Origin: Acidobacteriota bacterium
Lineage (GTDB): Bacteria > Acidobacteriota > Terriglobia > Terriglobales > Acidobacteriaceae
Reading direction: 5' to 3'
DNA: 49,653 nucleotides
NCBI GenBank assembly: GCA_028872955.1
Contig: JAGWNX010000020.1
Location: 1 to 49,653, forward strand
A program made the translations under genes and the position numbers. Shown piece after piece: positions 1 to 8,550 of the stretch; positions within the stretch are counted from its first letter, which is position 1; the number at the start of each line of letters is the position of its first letter. The notes under the pieces are model-generated. The model had not been told where the DNA came from, made no database searches, and saw only the letters and a program-made list of their open reading frames with translations.

Positions 1-198
1 GATGGTCGTGAAGCGCTTCTCCATCTCGTCCGGACTGGTGCCGGGATAGATCCAGATGACCGTGACGACGGGAATATCGATCGTCGGAAAGATGTCGGTG
101 CTCATCGTCAGCATGCTGACGATGCCGAAGATCAGAATCAGCACTGACATGACGACAAACGTGTACGGTCGCCGCAGTGCAAGTCGAACAATCCACAT
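1..198 (-). CDS. RND-family efflux transporter, inner-membrane subunit (N-terminal fragment)
   Basis: Partial gene running off the left edge; only the first 66 codons are visible. The peptide opens MWIVRLALRRPYTFVV, then a hydrophobic first membrane helix (about residues 12-32), then the segment STDIFPTIDIPVVTVIW and YPGTSPDEMEKRFT. This is the typical N-terminus of AcrB/MexB/CzcA-like (HAE1) proton-driven exporters: one transmembrane helix followed by the start of the porter domain with the D-x-FP-xIDxP motif. Such proteins form trimers in the inner membrane and work with a periplasmic adaptor and an outer-membrane channel. Substrate cannot be inferred from this fragment. The ATG at 198 is the natural start because it directly precedes the conserved N-terminus. 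Confidence 0.88.
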   Translation of the reverse strand, partial: MWIVRLALRRPYTFVVMSVLILIFGIVSMLTMSTDIFPTIDIPVVTVIWIYPGTSPDEMEKRFTTI

Positions 199-488
199 CG
201 TACGCCTCGCGTTCCAGGTGGCCCCGGGCGCACTGCACCCGGATGCCGGTCAGAGGTCTTATTGCAATCGATACATTGTTGCACGAGAGAAGCGGGCACC
301 TGCCCGTGGCAGCCTGATGCCTAGGCGCAGCCAGCCACCCCCACAGCTGCGGTTGAGGTCCTAACCAGTTCTACTGACGGTCGGCCACGCCCAGAGGTCG
401 CAAAATCTTCGCCATCGCGTCCACTCCCGGCCGGCTGCGGCCAGTGGCGTAAGATAAAGACAGGTCACGTGGATGGGAGAGTAAATCC

Positions 489-722
489 GTGGAAGAACAA
501 CAGGCACAAACGCCAGCCCCGAGTTCAGAACCCCGCGCCTCTGAGGCCAAGGCACGGGCCGATGAGGCGACCCGCAAACGCCAGCTGCAGAGCCTGCAGT
601 TGCAGCGCGAGCGCATCCTCTCGGAGCGGACCTCCAGCCCGCACCGCAGGTCCGCGCTGGAGAATGCCCTGGCCGACATTGAAGAGAAGCTCGCCGAGCT
701 CGGCTGGACGATCCACCTGTAA
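489..722 (+). CDS. Small charged coiled-coil protein, function unknown
   Basis: Encodes 77 residues from a GTG start with a GGGAGA ribosome-binding site about 8 nt upstream. The first 20 residues are Pro/Ser/Glu rich and probably disordered. Residues 20-70 are dense in Arg, Glu, Gln, Leu and Ala with heptad-like spacing, so a helical coiled coil is likely, and the C-terminus is ELGWTIHL. There is no signal peptide, membrane segment or cysteine. I do not recognise the family. It stands alone between the divergent RND gene and the convergent GvpL/F-like gene. The ribosome-binding site and codon use support a real gene, but a short charged frame is weaker evidence than a known domain. Confidence 0.6.
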   Translation: MEEQQAQTPAPSSEPRASEAKARADEATRKRQLQSLQLQRERILSERTSSPHRRSALENALADIEEKLAELGWTIHL

Positions 723-802
723 CGCGACTCGGCAGCCTGTGCTGCAAGGCCCCTCGCACGGGTGCGCCTGCACTCCATCTCTACCCCGGGCCGCTGCCCC
801 CT

Positions 803-836
803 AAAACGAAACCGCCCACTCCCGGGGAGCAGGCGG
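803..836 (-). terminator. Rho-independent terminator for the GvpL/F-like gene
   Basis: Read on the minus strand, a hairpin with outer stem CCGCC/GGCGG and inner stem CTCC/GGAG separated by a symmetric TG/TG mismatch is followed by a T-rich tail (TTTCGTTTT). It lies about 35 nt past the stop codon of the gene at 871-1605. Confidence 0.7.
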
Positions 837-870
837 CTGGGTGGTACGTGACGTGAAGCCTTAGCAACCG

Positions 871-1605
871 TTACGCAGAGTGCGTGTGCTGGTTGCCGCG
901 ATGCACAAAGTGGTACGGAGGCCAGGGCCCGGAGAGCTGCATCCGGCACTCCTTCAGCTCCTGCGACGCCGAGGAGTACTTGTTCTGGTAGCGTTCCACC
1001 GTCTTGTGGTCGATGAGATGGGCGATGTCCAGCAGCATCTTGCCGGACTCCATCCGCTTGCAGGTCACCTCTTCTGCCAGAGGCAGAAACATACGATGCA
1101 TCTGCAGGGAGAGCGCGCGGGCCTTGGACTGGCGCTCGCGCTGACGGCTGGCGTTCTCGCGCAGGCTGCTCAGGTACTCGTGGCCAGCTACCGTGCTGAG
1201 CGCGGTGTTGCCGGGGCAGGTATCGTCCACCAGCACCTTCAGGTGCATCTCAGCCTTGCCGCGCAGCCGCTCGACGTTGGCAATAAAGTGGCGGTGGTTG
1301 GAGCGCACGGCGCGACGCAGCGCATCATCGTCGTGGAAGGTGGTGCCGAAGCGGAAGGGCAGAACCGTGGAGTGCTTGAAGCAGTCCGCAATCACGCGGG
1401 CATGGTCCTTGGCGGTCTGCTGGTCAAAACGGGAGCTATCCTCCGGGCTGTGCTCGGAGACTACGATGGCGAGGTCACTGGCAGGAAAAAGAAAGGTCTG
1501 ATTTCCGAAGACTCCGTTGACGCCAGTCAGCGGCATCGGGCGGCGGTGGCGGTTAAGTTCTGGAAATGCTTGCCGTTCAGCGATGCAATAGGCATACCAT
1601 GCCAT
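871..1605 (-). CDS. GvpL/GvpF-family gas-vesicle-type protein (orphan)
   Basis: A 244-residue protein with the hallmarks of the GvpL/GvpF family: the N-terminal WYAYCIAE strand, the PLTGVNGV segment, a VVSEHSPED turn, the HARVI..TVLPFRFGT block, RLRGKAEMHLKV, and a C-terminal SGPWPPYHF signature. In gas-vesicle producers GvpF/L are minor structural or assembly proteins that bind the shell protein GvpA. No gvpA, gvpN, gvpO or other gvp gene is visible here, so this copy is an orphan and its role is unknown; a scaffolding job outside vesicles is possible. Two ATGs sit close together. The second (1605) is chosen because GGAAGG at 1615-1620 lies 9 nt from it but only 3 nt from the first (1611). 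Confidence 0.85.
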   Translation of the reverse strand: MAWYAYCIAERQAFPELNRHRRPMPLTGVNGVFGNQTFLFPASDLAIVVSEHSPEDSSRFDQQTAKDHARVIADCFKHSTVLPFRFGTTFHDDDALRRAVRSNHRHFIANVERLRGKAEMHLKVLVDDTCPGNTALSTVAGHEYLSSLRENASRQRERQSKARALSLQMHRMFLPLAEEVTCKRMESGKMLLDIAHLIDHKTVERYQNKYSSASQELKECRMQLSGPWPPYHFVHRGNQHTHSA

Positions 1606-2010
1606 AGTCATTTACCTTCCAAAGCGCACTGCGGGGTATACCCCCGTCAGGAAGTTGTGGTGCTACGCGAGGCTTTTTGTCTGGAACTGCGACATGCGTG
1701 AGGTGCGTTGGTCAGGGTTGCGCGATTAGCGTACTTCCTCCATTGCGAGTCGGATAGTATGCCTATCGGCACACGATTGGCAACGAAAATTTATCAAAAT
1801 TGTGCATCCCGGGCGGTGCAAACGCATCGAGCAGCTACCACCCCGATAAAGCGCTTAAATCGAGTCATTCCAGCCGCTGGCAGACCAGTTTGGCATGCAG
1901 CTTGCTCATCGACGAATCCACGGCAGCCAGCCTAGCGCCACAGTACGCCGTTCTGCCACCGGGCCACCCCACCCTACCGCGCGCATCCTGCCCCACGTAT
2001 CCTGTCTTCT
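1606..2010. other. 405-bp divergent intergenic region
   Basis: Lies between the minus-strand GvpL/F-like gene and the plus-strand outer-membrane protein gene, so it should hold both promoters. It is more AT-rich around 1735-1870 than its surroundings. I could not assign confident -35/-10 boxes, and saw no RNA gene or repeat in it. Confidence 0.4.
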
Positions 2011-3198
2011 ATGACCTCTGCTCTCCGTACTCGCCTTCCGAGCCGCATCGGCGGCACGCGTCTAGATCTGCACATGGCCCGGGCACTCGGCGCCGCGGTG
2101 CTGCTGGCCACCACCCTTGCAGCTGCCGGCCAGGCTGCGGCGCATGTGCCGGATGTGATTGTCTTTACCAATGGCGACCAGCTGACCGGAACGCTGGAAC
2201 ACGGTGCCGGAGATACGGTCGTCTTCAAGAGCGACATGGCTGGCGAACTCACCATTCCCCTGGCCAAGATCAAGGAGCTGCGCGTCGCCGGCAACTATGC
2301 GCTGCTGCGCAAGAGCCAGCCGCTGACGACCCAGCACGTGCTACCCGGCAGCATCGCACTGAAAGGAGGAGCGATCCAGCTGACGGTGCCCGGCACGCCC
2401 GTGCAGACCATTCCGGTCAGCGATATCGCCTTTCTGGTGGATGGGCCTACCTACACGAAGCAGCTCGCTGCCGAGCCTGGTCTCTTCCACGCATGGAAGG
2501 GCAATGTGAACGCCGGGGCCAGCCTGGTGCGCTCCACGGAGAGCGCCACGACGTTTACGGTCGGCGTCAGCCTGGAGCGCGCCATCCCCACCGTTCCGTA
2601 CCTGCCGGCGCGCAACCGGACCCTCTTCAACCTGGACGAGACCTACGGCCGGCAGACCCAGCCGGTGATTCCGCAGACCACGCCGCCCTCGCCGGATGTG
2701 GTGACCACGACCAGCATCTTTCACACCGGCGCCGAGCGGGATGAGTACCTCTCAGCACGGGGCTTTGCCCTGGCCAGCCTGGCCTACGACCACAACTACG
2801 CCCAGGGGCTGAACCTGCAGCAGGTCTATGGCTTCGGATTCGGCTATACCCTGCTGCAGACGACCGCGCAGCACCTGGAGGTGAAGGGCGACCTGCACTA
2901 CGAGCGCCAGTCGTTCCAGACCCCGGCCAACAATCAGAACCTGATTGGCGCAACCCTGGGCGAGAACTACCTGCGCCACCTGCCGCGCAAGGTGATCTTT
3001 ACGGAGTCGGCGACCGTGCTGCCGGCCTTCAATAACGCCAGCGCATTCTCTGCCAATCTTGCGGCTGGCATCGCACTGCCGGTCTATAAGCGCCTCAGCG
3101 CCAACTTCACCACGCTGGACAACTATCTGAACGACCCGCCGGCGGGCTACAAGAAGAACAGCTACCAGTTCCTCACCACGGTGGCGTACAGCTTCTAG
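2011..3198 (+). CDS. Exported DUF481-like outer-membrane protein
   Basis: Encodes 395 residues. A signal peptide (MARALGAAVLLATTLAAAGQAAA) starts at internal Met22, so translation may begin at 2074; neither ATG has a convincing ribosome-binding site, and the upstream one is reported. The mature N-terminus carries a repeat-like module, VFTNGDQLTGTLEH...GDTVVFKSDMAGELTIPLAKIKEL, then a second weaker copy (residues about 110-150). This small-barrel region is typical of the front of DUF481/YdiY-like proteins. The remainder has alternating aromatic and polar strands and ends in an aromatic residue (TTVAYSF), as expected for an outer-membrane beta-barrel. The function of the family is not established. 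The gene is monocistronic and converges on the cytochrome gene, separated by a shared terminator. Confidence 0.75.
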   Translation: MTSALRTRLPSRIGGTRLDLHMARALGAAVLLATTLAAAGQAAAHVPDVIVFTNGDQLTGTLEHGAGDTVVFKSDMAGELTIPLAKIKELRVAGNYALLRKSQPLTTQHVLPGSIALKGGAIQLTVPGTPVQTIPVSDIAFLVDGPTYTKQLAAEPGLFHAWKGNVNAGASLVRSTESATTFTVGVSLERAIPTVPYLPARNRTLFNLDETYGRQTQPVIPQTTPPSPDVVTTTSIFHTGAERDEYLSARGFALASLAYDHNYAQGLNLQQVYGFGFGYTLLQTTAQHLEVKGDLHYERQSFQTPANNQNLIGATLGENYLRHLPRKVIFTESATVLPAFNNASAFSANLAAGIALPVYKRLSANFTTLDNYLNDPPAGYKKNSYQFLTTVAYSF

Positions 3199-3224
3199 CT
3201 CAAGTTGCTTCAAGGCTTAATACA

Positions 3225-3259
3225 AGAGCCCCGGAGAGTCGAGGACACTCCGGGGCTCT
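3225..3259. terminator. Bidirectional terminator hairpin
   Basis: A perfect 12-bp stem (AGAGCCCCGGAG at 3225-3236 with its complement at 3248-3259) and an 11-nt loop lie between two convergent genes. Confidence 0.75.
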
Positions 3260-3275
3260 GACTTAAGGCGAGCCG

Positions 3276-3830
3276 CTAGTTCGTGGGCGTGGTCAGGATC
3301 TTCTTGACCGGGTCCGGCAGGTCCTGGTCGGCGTTCTTCAGCAGCAGCGAGACCTGCCACATCTGGGTGTCCGACAGCACGTGGTTATAGGAGGGCATTC
3401 CGGTCAGGCGAATGCCATTGGCCACCTTCCAGTAGGTCTCGCCGGCCTCATCGTCGCTGACGCCCACTACGTTGGATTTGCCGTGCTTCTTCCACAGCTG
3501 CGGCGCACGCGGATACATATAGCGGGCATAGGGCACGTCGTGGCCGGGGGTTCCGTGGCAGGCAGCACACTGCTGCACGTAGACCTTGGCACCGGACTCG
3601 AAGACGTCCTCGCTGGTGCCAAAGGGCGCATTTGTCTTCTCTTTGTCAATGCGTGCCTCCAGCGGCACGTGCACCAGGGGCTGCTCCAGAGGGAAGGGCT
3701 TATCGGCGACCGCCACCGGAAGGGTTGCGAACTTCAGGTAGGCCAACCCTGTGAGAGCTACCGCCAGCACCCCGAGCGCGAAGCCCAGGATGAGCTTGCC
3801 GGTGCCGCTACTACCGCTATTTTTTGCCAT
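3276..3830 (-). CDS. Membrane-anchored c-type cytochrome
   Basis: A 184-residue protein with a cytoplasmic tail, one N-terminal membrane anchor (about residues 12-32, LILGFALGVLAVALTGLAYL) and a periplasmic single-haem domain. The haem-binding motif is CAACH (in YVQQCAACHGTPGHD), and a C-terminal LTGMPSYNHVLSD segment supplies the likely distal Met ligand. The mature domain of about 150 residues fits class I cytochromes c that carry electrons to terminal oxidases or from dehydrogenases. No oxidase or dehydrogenase lies beside it, so the partner is unknown. Divergent from the small beta-barrel gene and convergent with the DUF481-like gene. Confidence 0.9.
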   Translation of the reverse strand: MAKNSGSSGTGKLILGFALGVLAVALTGLAYLKFATLPVAVADKPFPLEQPLVHVPLEARIDKEKTNAPFGTSEDVFESGAKVYVQQCAACHGTPGHDVPYARYMYPRAPQLWKKHGKSNVVGVSDDEAGETYWKVANGIRLTGMPSYNHVLSDTQMWQVSLLLKNADQDLPDPVKKILTTPTN

Positions 3831-3979
3831 TCTTGCTGTCTCCTTGAGGATGAGGCCGCCACAGAGGGCGGCTGCAATGTTCTAATACTATGGACGGGCT
3901 TTGTGGCTTCAAGCCTACCCACCTTCCGTACGAAATAGTAACTGTTGCGGACGAGATGCTGTTGCAGGAGTGATCGTTG

Positions 3980-4699
3980 ATGTCTGGTTTCAGGTCGAGA
4001 GTATACAGTCTGGCAGTCCTAACCCTCGTTGCCGTATCGCTGCTGGCAACGTCTCACGCAGATGGTCAGATGACCCGCCGCGAACGCCGCGAGACCAACG
4101 CGAATCGCCAGGCACGTATCGCCCGCACCATTCAGGAGACCTACACGGCACGCTACGAGCTGTTCGGCGGCGGCGGCTTTCTGCGCTTCCGGCCGGGCGA
4201 GTACCTGCAGCGCAATCCGGAGATCACCTGGGCTACCAGCGGTACCTACTTCCTGAGCGAGAAGCTCGGCATCTCGGCAGACATCCGTGGTGGATACGGC
4301 AATGCCAAGGTGGGAAACACGATCTACAACATTCCCAATCCGCTGATTACGGAGTACACCTTCATGGGAGGTGCCACGTACCGCGTGCGCACCCGTCTGA
4401 AGTATGCCGTCAGCGTCAACGCCCTGGCGGGCTACTCGCTCGGCAACTTTGACGGCGGCTCCAAGGGCATCTCCGCCACCAAACTGGGCATGTGGGCTAC
4501 CTCGAACAAGCCAGTCTTCTCCGTGGGTGCCAGCTTTGACTACAACCTTTACCCCAACCTGGCGCTGCGCGTGACACCGACCTACGTGGGTACTATGTTC
4601 CGCGGGGTCGACCTGAACACCGGGGCCAGCAACGGCACCATCCAGAACAACCTCGGCTTCAACGCCGGCATCGTCTACCGCTTCGGCAAGATCAAGTAA
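3980..4699 (+). CDS. Small exported outer-membrane beta-barrel protein
   Basis: Encodes 239 residues from the ATG at 3980, which has AGGAG (3966-3970) 9 nt upstream; an in-frame TTG one codon earlier is less likely. Residues 1-30 form a signal peptide (hydrophobic YSLAVLTLVAVSLLATSHA). A basic stretch (MTRRERRETNANRQARIART) follows, then about eight amphipathic strands with Gly/aromatic alternation such as ELFGGGGFLRFRPGEYL and NNLGFNAGIVYRFGKIK. Small barrels of this kind (OmpA/OmpW-like fold) are common in this phylum and mostly uncharacterised. No ligand or enzymatic motif is seen. It ends in a strong terminator. Confidence 0.7.
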   Translation: MSGFRSRVYSLAVLTLVAVSLLATSHADGQMTRRERRETNANRQARIARTIQETYTARYELFGGGGFLRFRPGEYLQRNPEITWATSGTYFLSEKLGISADIRGGYGNAKVGNTIYNIPNPLITEYTFMGGATYRVRTRLKYAVSVNALAGYSLGNFDGGSKGISATKLGMWATSNKPVFSVGASFDYNLYPNLALRVTPTYVGTMFRGVDLNTGASNGTIQNNLGFNAGIVYRFGKIK

Positions 4700-4719
4700 C
4701 GGCCCACCAGTCTGACCCG

Positions 4720-4747
4720 GCGGCCTGCCCTGTGCAGGCCGCTTTTT
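4720..4747 (+). terminator. Rho-independent terminator
   Basis: A perfect 9-bp GC-rich stem (GCGGCCTGC at 4720-4728 with 4734-4742), 5-nt loop, followed immediately by TTTTT. It lies 20 nt past the stop of the small beta-barrel gene. Confidence 0.92.
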
Positions 4748-4843
4748 GCTGTCTGCAACACGCGTGCGATGAGCGACCAGGCAGCAGCCACCCCAGGCCG
4801 GGGCGGCTTACAATGGGTGCGGAAGGAACCGACCTCAGAGACC

Positions 4844-6385
4844 ATGGCCATCATCCAGCAAGACGACCTCATCCAGTCCATCGCCGGCGCGCTGCAGTAC
4901 ATCAGCTACTACCACCCGGTGGACTACATCACCAATCTTGCCCGCGCATACGAGCTGGAGCAGTCGCCCGCAGCCAAGGACGCCATGGCGCAGATCCTGA
5001 TCAACTCGCGCATGTGCGCCGAGGGCCATCGGCCCATCTGCCAGGACACCGGCATCGTCACCATCTTTCTGAAGGTGGGCATGGAGGTGCAATGGCAGGG
5101 GCCGACGGGCGGACCGGCAACGCTGGACCTGCAACAGATGTGCGACGAGGGCGTACGCCGCGCCTACCTGGACCCGGACAACAAGCTGCGCGGATCGATT
5201 CTGGCGGACCCTGCCTTTACCCGCAAAAATACCAAGGACAACACGCCCGCCGTCGTCGAAGTGCAGCTGGTGAAGGGGGGCGGAGTCGATGTGATTGTCG
5301 CGGCCAAGGGCGGCGGCTCTGAGGCCAAGAGCAAGTTCGTCATGCTGAACCCCTCGGACTCCATTGTGGACTGGGTGCTGAAGACCGTGCCCACCATGGG
5401 CGCAGGCTGGTGCCCGCCGGGCATGCTGGGCATCGGCATCGGCGGTACGGCCGAAAAGGCGATGCTGCTGGCCAAGCAGGCGCTGATGGACCCCATCGAT
5501 ATGCAGGAACTGAAGCAGCGCGGCCCACAAAACAAGATCGAGGAGCTGCGCATCGAGCTGTACGACAAGGTCAACCAGCTGGGCATTGGCGCGCAGGGCC
5601 TGGGCGGGCTGACCACCGTGCTGGATGTGAAGATCCTCGACTACCCGACCCACGCCGCAAACCTTCCGGTAGCGATGATTCCAAACTGCGCGGCCACCCG
5701 CCACGCGCACCTGCATCTAGATGGCTCCGGGCCGGTGTTTCTCGATCCGCCGTCACTCGCAAGCTGGCCCAGGCTGACCTACGACGTCTCCACCGCGCGG
5801 CGTGTGGACCTGAACACCGTGACGCGCGACGAGGTGAAGAGCTGGAAGCCGGGCGAGGTGCTGCTGCTGAACGGCAAACTGCTGACCGGCCGCGACGCCG
5901 CGCACAAGCGCATGACCGACATGTTGAACCGCGGTGAAAAACTGCCGGTGGATTTCACCAATCGCTTCATCTACTACGTTGGCCCGGTGGACGCCGTGCG
6001 CGACGAGGCCGTAGGTCCGGCCGGCCCCACCACCGCCACGCGCATGGACAAGTTCACCCGCCAGATGCTGGAGACCACCGGCCTGCTGGGCATGGTGGGC
6101 AAGGCAGAGCGCGGCCCTGCGGCGATTGAGGCGATCCGCGACAACGAGGCCGTCTATCTGATGGCCGTCGGCGGCGCAGCGTACCTGGTCTCCAAGGCGA
6201 TCAGGAGCAGCCGCGTGCTGGCCTTTGAGGACCTGGGCATGGAGGCCATCTACGAGTTCGACGTGGTGGATATGCCGGTGACCGTCGCGGTGGATACCAA
6301 GGGCACCAGCGTCCACACCACCGGCCCGGCGGAGTGGAAGGCACGCATCGCCGGCCACCTGGGGAATGTGCCGATTCTGCAGTAA
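4844..6385 (+). CDS. fumA: Fumarate hydratase, class I (iron-sulfur)
   Basis: Single-chain class I fumarase of 513 residues that interconverts fumarate and L-malate in the TCA cycle in the cytoplasm. The three cysteines that hold the catalytic [4Fe-4S] cluster are at C66 (PICQDTG), C190 (GAGWCPPGM) and C282 (PNCAATRHAH). Other family blocks include KNTKDNTPAV, AAKGGGSE, LNPSDSIVDW, TGRDAAHKR and YYVGPVDAV. Residues 1-280 correspond to the alpha domain and the rest to the beta domain, fused as in most aerobic bacteria. The frame is open 25 codons further upstream (ATG 4769), but family members begin near MAIIQQDDLIQS, so 4844 is used. Cluster-dependent fumarases are usually oxygen-sensitive. 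No other TCA gene is adjacent. Confidence 0.96.
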   Translation: MAIIQQDDLIQSIAGALQYISYYHPVDYITNLARAYELEQSPAAKDAMAQILINSRMCAEGHRPICQDTGIVTIFLKVGMEVQWQGPTGGPATLDLQQMCDEGVRRAYLDPDNKLRGSILADPAFTRKNTKDNTPAVVEVQLVKGGGVDVIVAAKGGGSEAKSKFVMLNPSDSIVDWVLKTVPTMGAGWCPPGMLGIGIGGTAEKAMLLAKQALMDPIDMQELKQRGPQNKIEELRIELYDKVNQLGIGAQGLGGLTTVLDVKILDYPTHAANLPVAMIPNCAATRHAHLHLDGSGPVFLDPPSLASWPRLTYDVSTARRVDLNTVTRDEVKSWKPGEVLLLNGKLLTGRDAAHKRMTDMLNRGEKLPVDFTNRFIYYVGPVDAVRDEAVGPAGPTTATRMDKFTRQMLETTGLLGMVGKAERGPAAIEAIRDNEAVYLMAVGGAAYLVSKAIRSSRVLAFEDLGMEAIYEFDVVDMPVTVAVDTKGTSVHTTGPAEWKARIAGHLGNVPILQ

Positions 6386-6404
6386 GCCAGAGGCAATTTC
6401 ATCG

Positions 6405-6435
6405 ACGGCGCGATTTCTCTTGGAGATCGCGCCGT
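6405..6435. terminator. Bidirectional terminator hairpin
   Basis: A perfect 10-bp stem (ACGGCGCGAT at 6405-6414 with 6426-6435) and 11-nt loop lie between the convergent fumarase and pgsA genes. Confidence 0.65.
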
Positions 6436-6453
6436 TGTGCCTGACGCGACAGC

Positions 6454-7125
6454 CTAAGGATGTTCGGCTGAGGGCTGGCTGGGCTTCTGTTTGCGGCTGA
6501 GCACGAAGCTGCGGCGCTTGCGGCGCGTGTCGCTGGCGCGGTCGATCTTCTTCCAGAAGCCGACGAAGTAGTCGACGGCCGAGATGATGGAGACGATCGA
6601 CATCCAGTAGACGGCGGTTACCGAGATGAGGTGTACGCCGATGATGAAGCCGAACCAGTTCCAGTTGTCCCAGCGATGGTTCAGGATGCAGGCCACCACC
6701 GCGACGATCTGGATGACGGTCTTCAACTTGCCGATCTCGCTGGCCTCGATGGTAAAGCCCTCGGCGGCAGCAATGGAGCGCAGGCCGCTGACCAGGAACT
6801 CCCGCCCGATGACCAGCACGGCGATCCACGGCGGCATGACGCGCGGGTTATAGCCCACCAGGATGATGAAGGCCGCGGTGACCATCAGCTTATCGGCCAG
6901 GGGGTCCAGCAGCATGCCGATGGTGGTGATCTGGCCGCGTTTGCGGGCCAGGTAGCCGTCCAGGCCGTCGGTGATGCTGGCGGCGATAAAGAGCAGCGAG
7001 GCTGCGATCTCCTGCTCACCATGCAGGCCGTGGGGGCCGCTCCACGGGAACGCCGGGGAGAGGACCCAGAGCAGCAGCGGCACCGAGGCGATGCGGCTCA
7101 ACGTGATGGAGTTAGGCAGGTTCAT
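6454..7125 (-). CDS. pgsA: CDP-diacylglycerol-glycerol-3-phosphate 3-phosphatidyltransferase
   Basis: A 223-residue integral membrane enzyme that makes phosphatidylglycerol phosphate, the committed step to phosphatidylglycerol and cardiolipin. The CDP-alcohol phosphotransferase signature is complete at about residues 53-80: D-xx-DG-xx-AR-x8-G-xxx-D-xxx-D (DGLDGYLARKRGQITTIG followed by MLLDPLADK). The N-terminus MNLPNSITLSRI is characteristic of PgsA. Several hydrophobic helices follow. The C-terminal tail (after about 190) is basic and cytoplasmic, somewhat longer than usual. It stands alone, converging on the fumarase gene. Confidence 0.94.
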   Translation of the reverse strand: MNLPNSITLSRIASVPLLLWVLSPAFPWSGPHGLHGEQEIAASLLFIAASITDGLDGYLARKRGQITTIGMLLDPLADKLMVTAAFIILVGYNPRVMPPWIAVLVIGREFLVSGLRSIAAAEGFTIEASEIGKLKTVIQIVAVVACILNHRWDNWNWFGFIIGVHLISVTAVYWMSIVSIISAVDYFVGFWKKIDRASDTRRKRRSFVLSRKQKPSQPSAEHP

Positions 7126-7342
7126 CAGGGCGCGCCCATGCGCTTGGGGCGCATCAGCCAGACTCTAGCATTCTGCCATAAAGCAACAGTGGGCCGGGTA
7201 AAGATGCGGAGCCGGGCCGTGGCGCGCCCCGGCGGCGGAGCAACCCGAATTGGCACTCGGGCAGACTTCGGGCCGCGCTACTGCCCTAGTGCCCGGGGCA
7301 TCGTCTGCCGATAACACCCGTGTGTACAACCGATTGCACTCA

Positions 7343-8533
7343 ATGCTCAGGGCGCGCCGGTGGCGTGGATGCGCCGCGTTCCTGCTGGCGATCGCACCCC
7401 TCGCCTGCCCGGGCCAGCAGACTCCGGTAACGACCGGGGTCACGCTCTACATCACCTCGCCCCTCACGCTCCCCTATGGGCAGCCGGTGGACGGTTACGC
7501 GCAGGTCGTTACGGCTGCCATCACCAACCTGAGCGGCACCATCACCTTCTACGATGGCTCCACGGTGCTGTGCGTGCTGCCGATCGCTCCCTCGGCCAGC
7601 TGCCCGGCGAATGTGGGCTCCGGCTTTGCTGTGGGCACGCATGTGCTCTCGGCAGCGTACTCGGGCGACTCGGGCCACCAGCCCTCCACGTCAAACACCG
7701 TAACGGTGACGGTGGTGCCGGACGTGACCAGCGTGACCCTCTCCAGCTCTGCCAATCCTGTTCCTGCGGGCCAGCCGGTGACGCTGGCAGCCGGGGTATC
7801 GGCCAACGGCGGCCCCGTTGGCGCGGGAACGGTCAGCTTTGCGGACGGCAGCTCTGTGCTGGGCATCGCCAGCCTGGGTGCGGATGGCACCGCCGCCATG
7901 ACCCTGAGCAACCTTGCACCGGGCACCCACACCATTCTGGCGACATACGCACCCACGCCGCAGTTCGCCGGCTCAACCAGCGCGCCGCTGGTGCAGGTGG
8001 TGCAGCCTGCGCCCAGTACGCCGGGCCCCACCGCCGGCTACAGCATCTCCGCCGCTGCCACCAGCGTGGTGCCGGGCGATGCGGTCTCGATTCCGGTCAC
8101 CGTGACCGCGCAGGGCGGCTTCAACGAGGCCGTGCAGCTGAGTTGCGGTCCGCTGCCCGATGGCGTGACCTGCCACTTTGCCGGGGCCACGCTGCCTCCC
8201 GGTGGCGGCACCACCACACTGCAGCTCTCCACACTGGCCCCTGGCCCGTGCGGCGCGAACGTCTCCTACACCGGCACCCTGGCAGCGGGCACCGGCAAAT
8301 GGCTGCCCGCGCTGCTGACCGCGCTGACGGTGCTGCTGATGGTGCGGCGCAGGAGGATGCTGCCCCTGCTGGCGGCAGCGCTGTGTCTGGCGCTGAGCGG
8401 CTTGAGCGGCTGCGGAGCCTGCACGGATCTGGGCACGCGTCCCGGCAGCTACACGGTCACGCTTCAGGGCGTTTCCACGGGCCCTGCAGCCAGGCAGGTG
8501 ACAACCCGGCTGCCCCTGACCGTGGCTTATTAG
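7343..8533 (+). CDS. Exported protein with bacterial Ig-like repeats and a C-terminal membrane region
   Basis: About 396 residues from the ATG at 7343, chosen because it gives a clean signal peptide (MLRARRWRGCAAFLLAIAPLA); the frame is open back to a TTG at 7250. After cleavage there are at least two Ig-like modules of about 90 residues with the GTITFYDGSTVL / GTVSFADGSSVLG and LSAAYSGDSGHQPS / ILATYAPTPQFAGS strand motifs seen in large acidobacterial surface proteins. A third domain (YSISAAATSVVPGDAVSIPV) has CGPLPDGVTC. The end is odd: GKWLPALLTALTVLLMV, an RRRR cluster, a second hydrophobic run ending LSGLSGCGACTD that resembles a lipobox, then a short exported tail. Probably cell-surface or periplasmic; function unknown. 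Confidence 0.7.
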   Translation: MLRARRWRGCAAFLLAIAPLACPGQQTPVTTGVTLYITSPLTLPYGQPVDGYAQVVTAAITNLSGTITFYDGSTVLCVLPIAPSASCPANVGSGFAVGTHVLSAAYSGDSGHQPSTSNTVTVTVVPDVTSVTLSSSANPVPAGQPVTLAAGVSANGGPVGAGTVSFADGSSVLGIASLGADGTAAMTLSNLAPGTHTILATYAPTPQFAGSTSAPLVQVVQPAPSTPGPTAGYSISAAATSVVPGDAVSIPVTVTAQGGFNEAVQLSCGPLPDGVTCHFAGATLPPGGGTTTLQLSTLAPGPCGANVSYTGTLAAGTGKWLPALLTALTVLLMVRRRRMLPLLAAALCLALSGLSGCGACTDLGTRPGSYTVTLQGVSTGPAARQVTTRLPLTVAY

Positions 8534-8550
8534 CGCAGGTCGCACGTTGG

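Noticed and set aside
56..364. Plus-strand frame opposite the RND gene
   Set aside because: It is antisense to the conserved RND N-terminus and shows no protein-like features.
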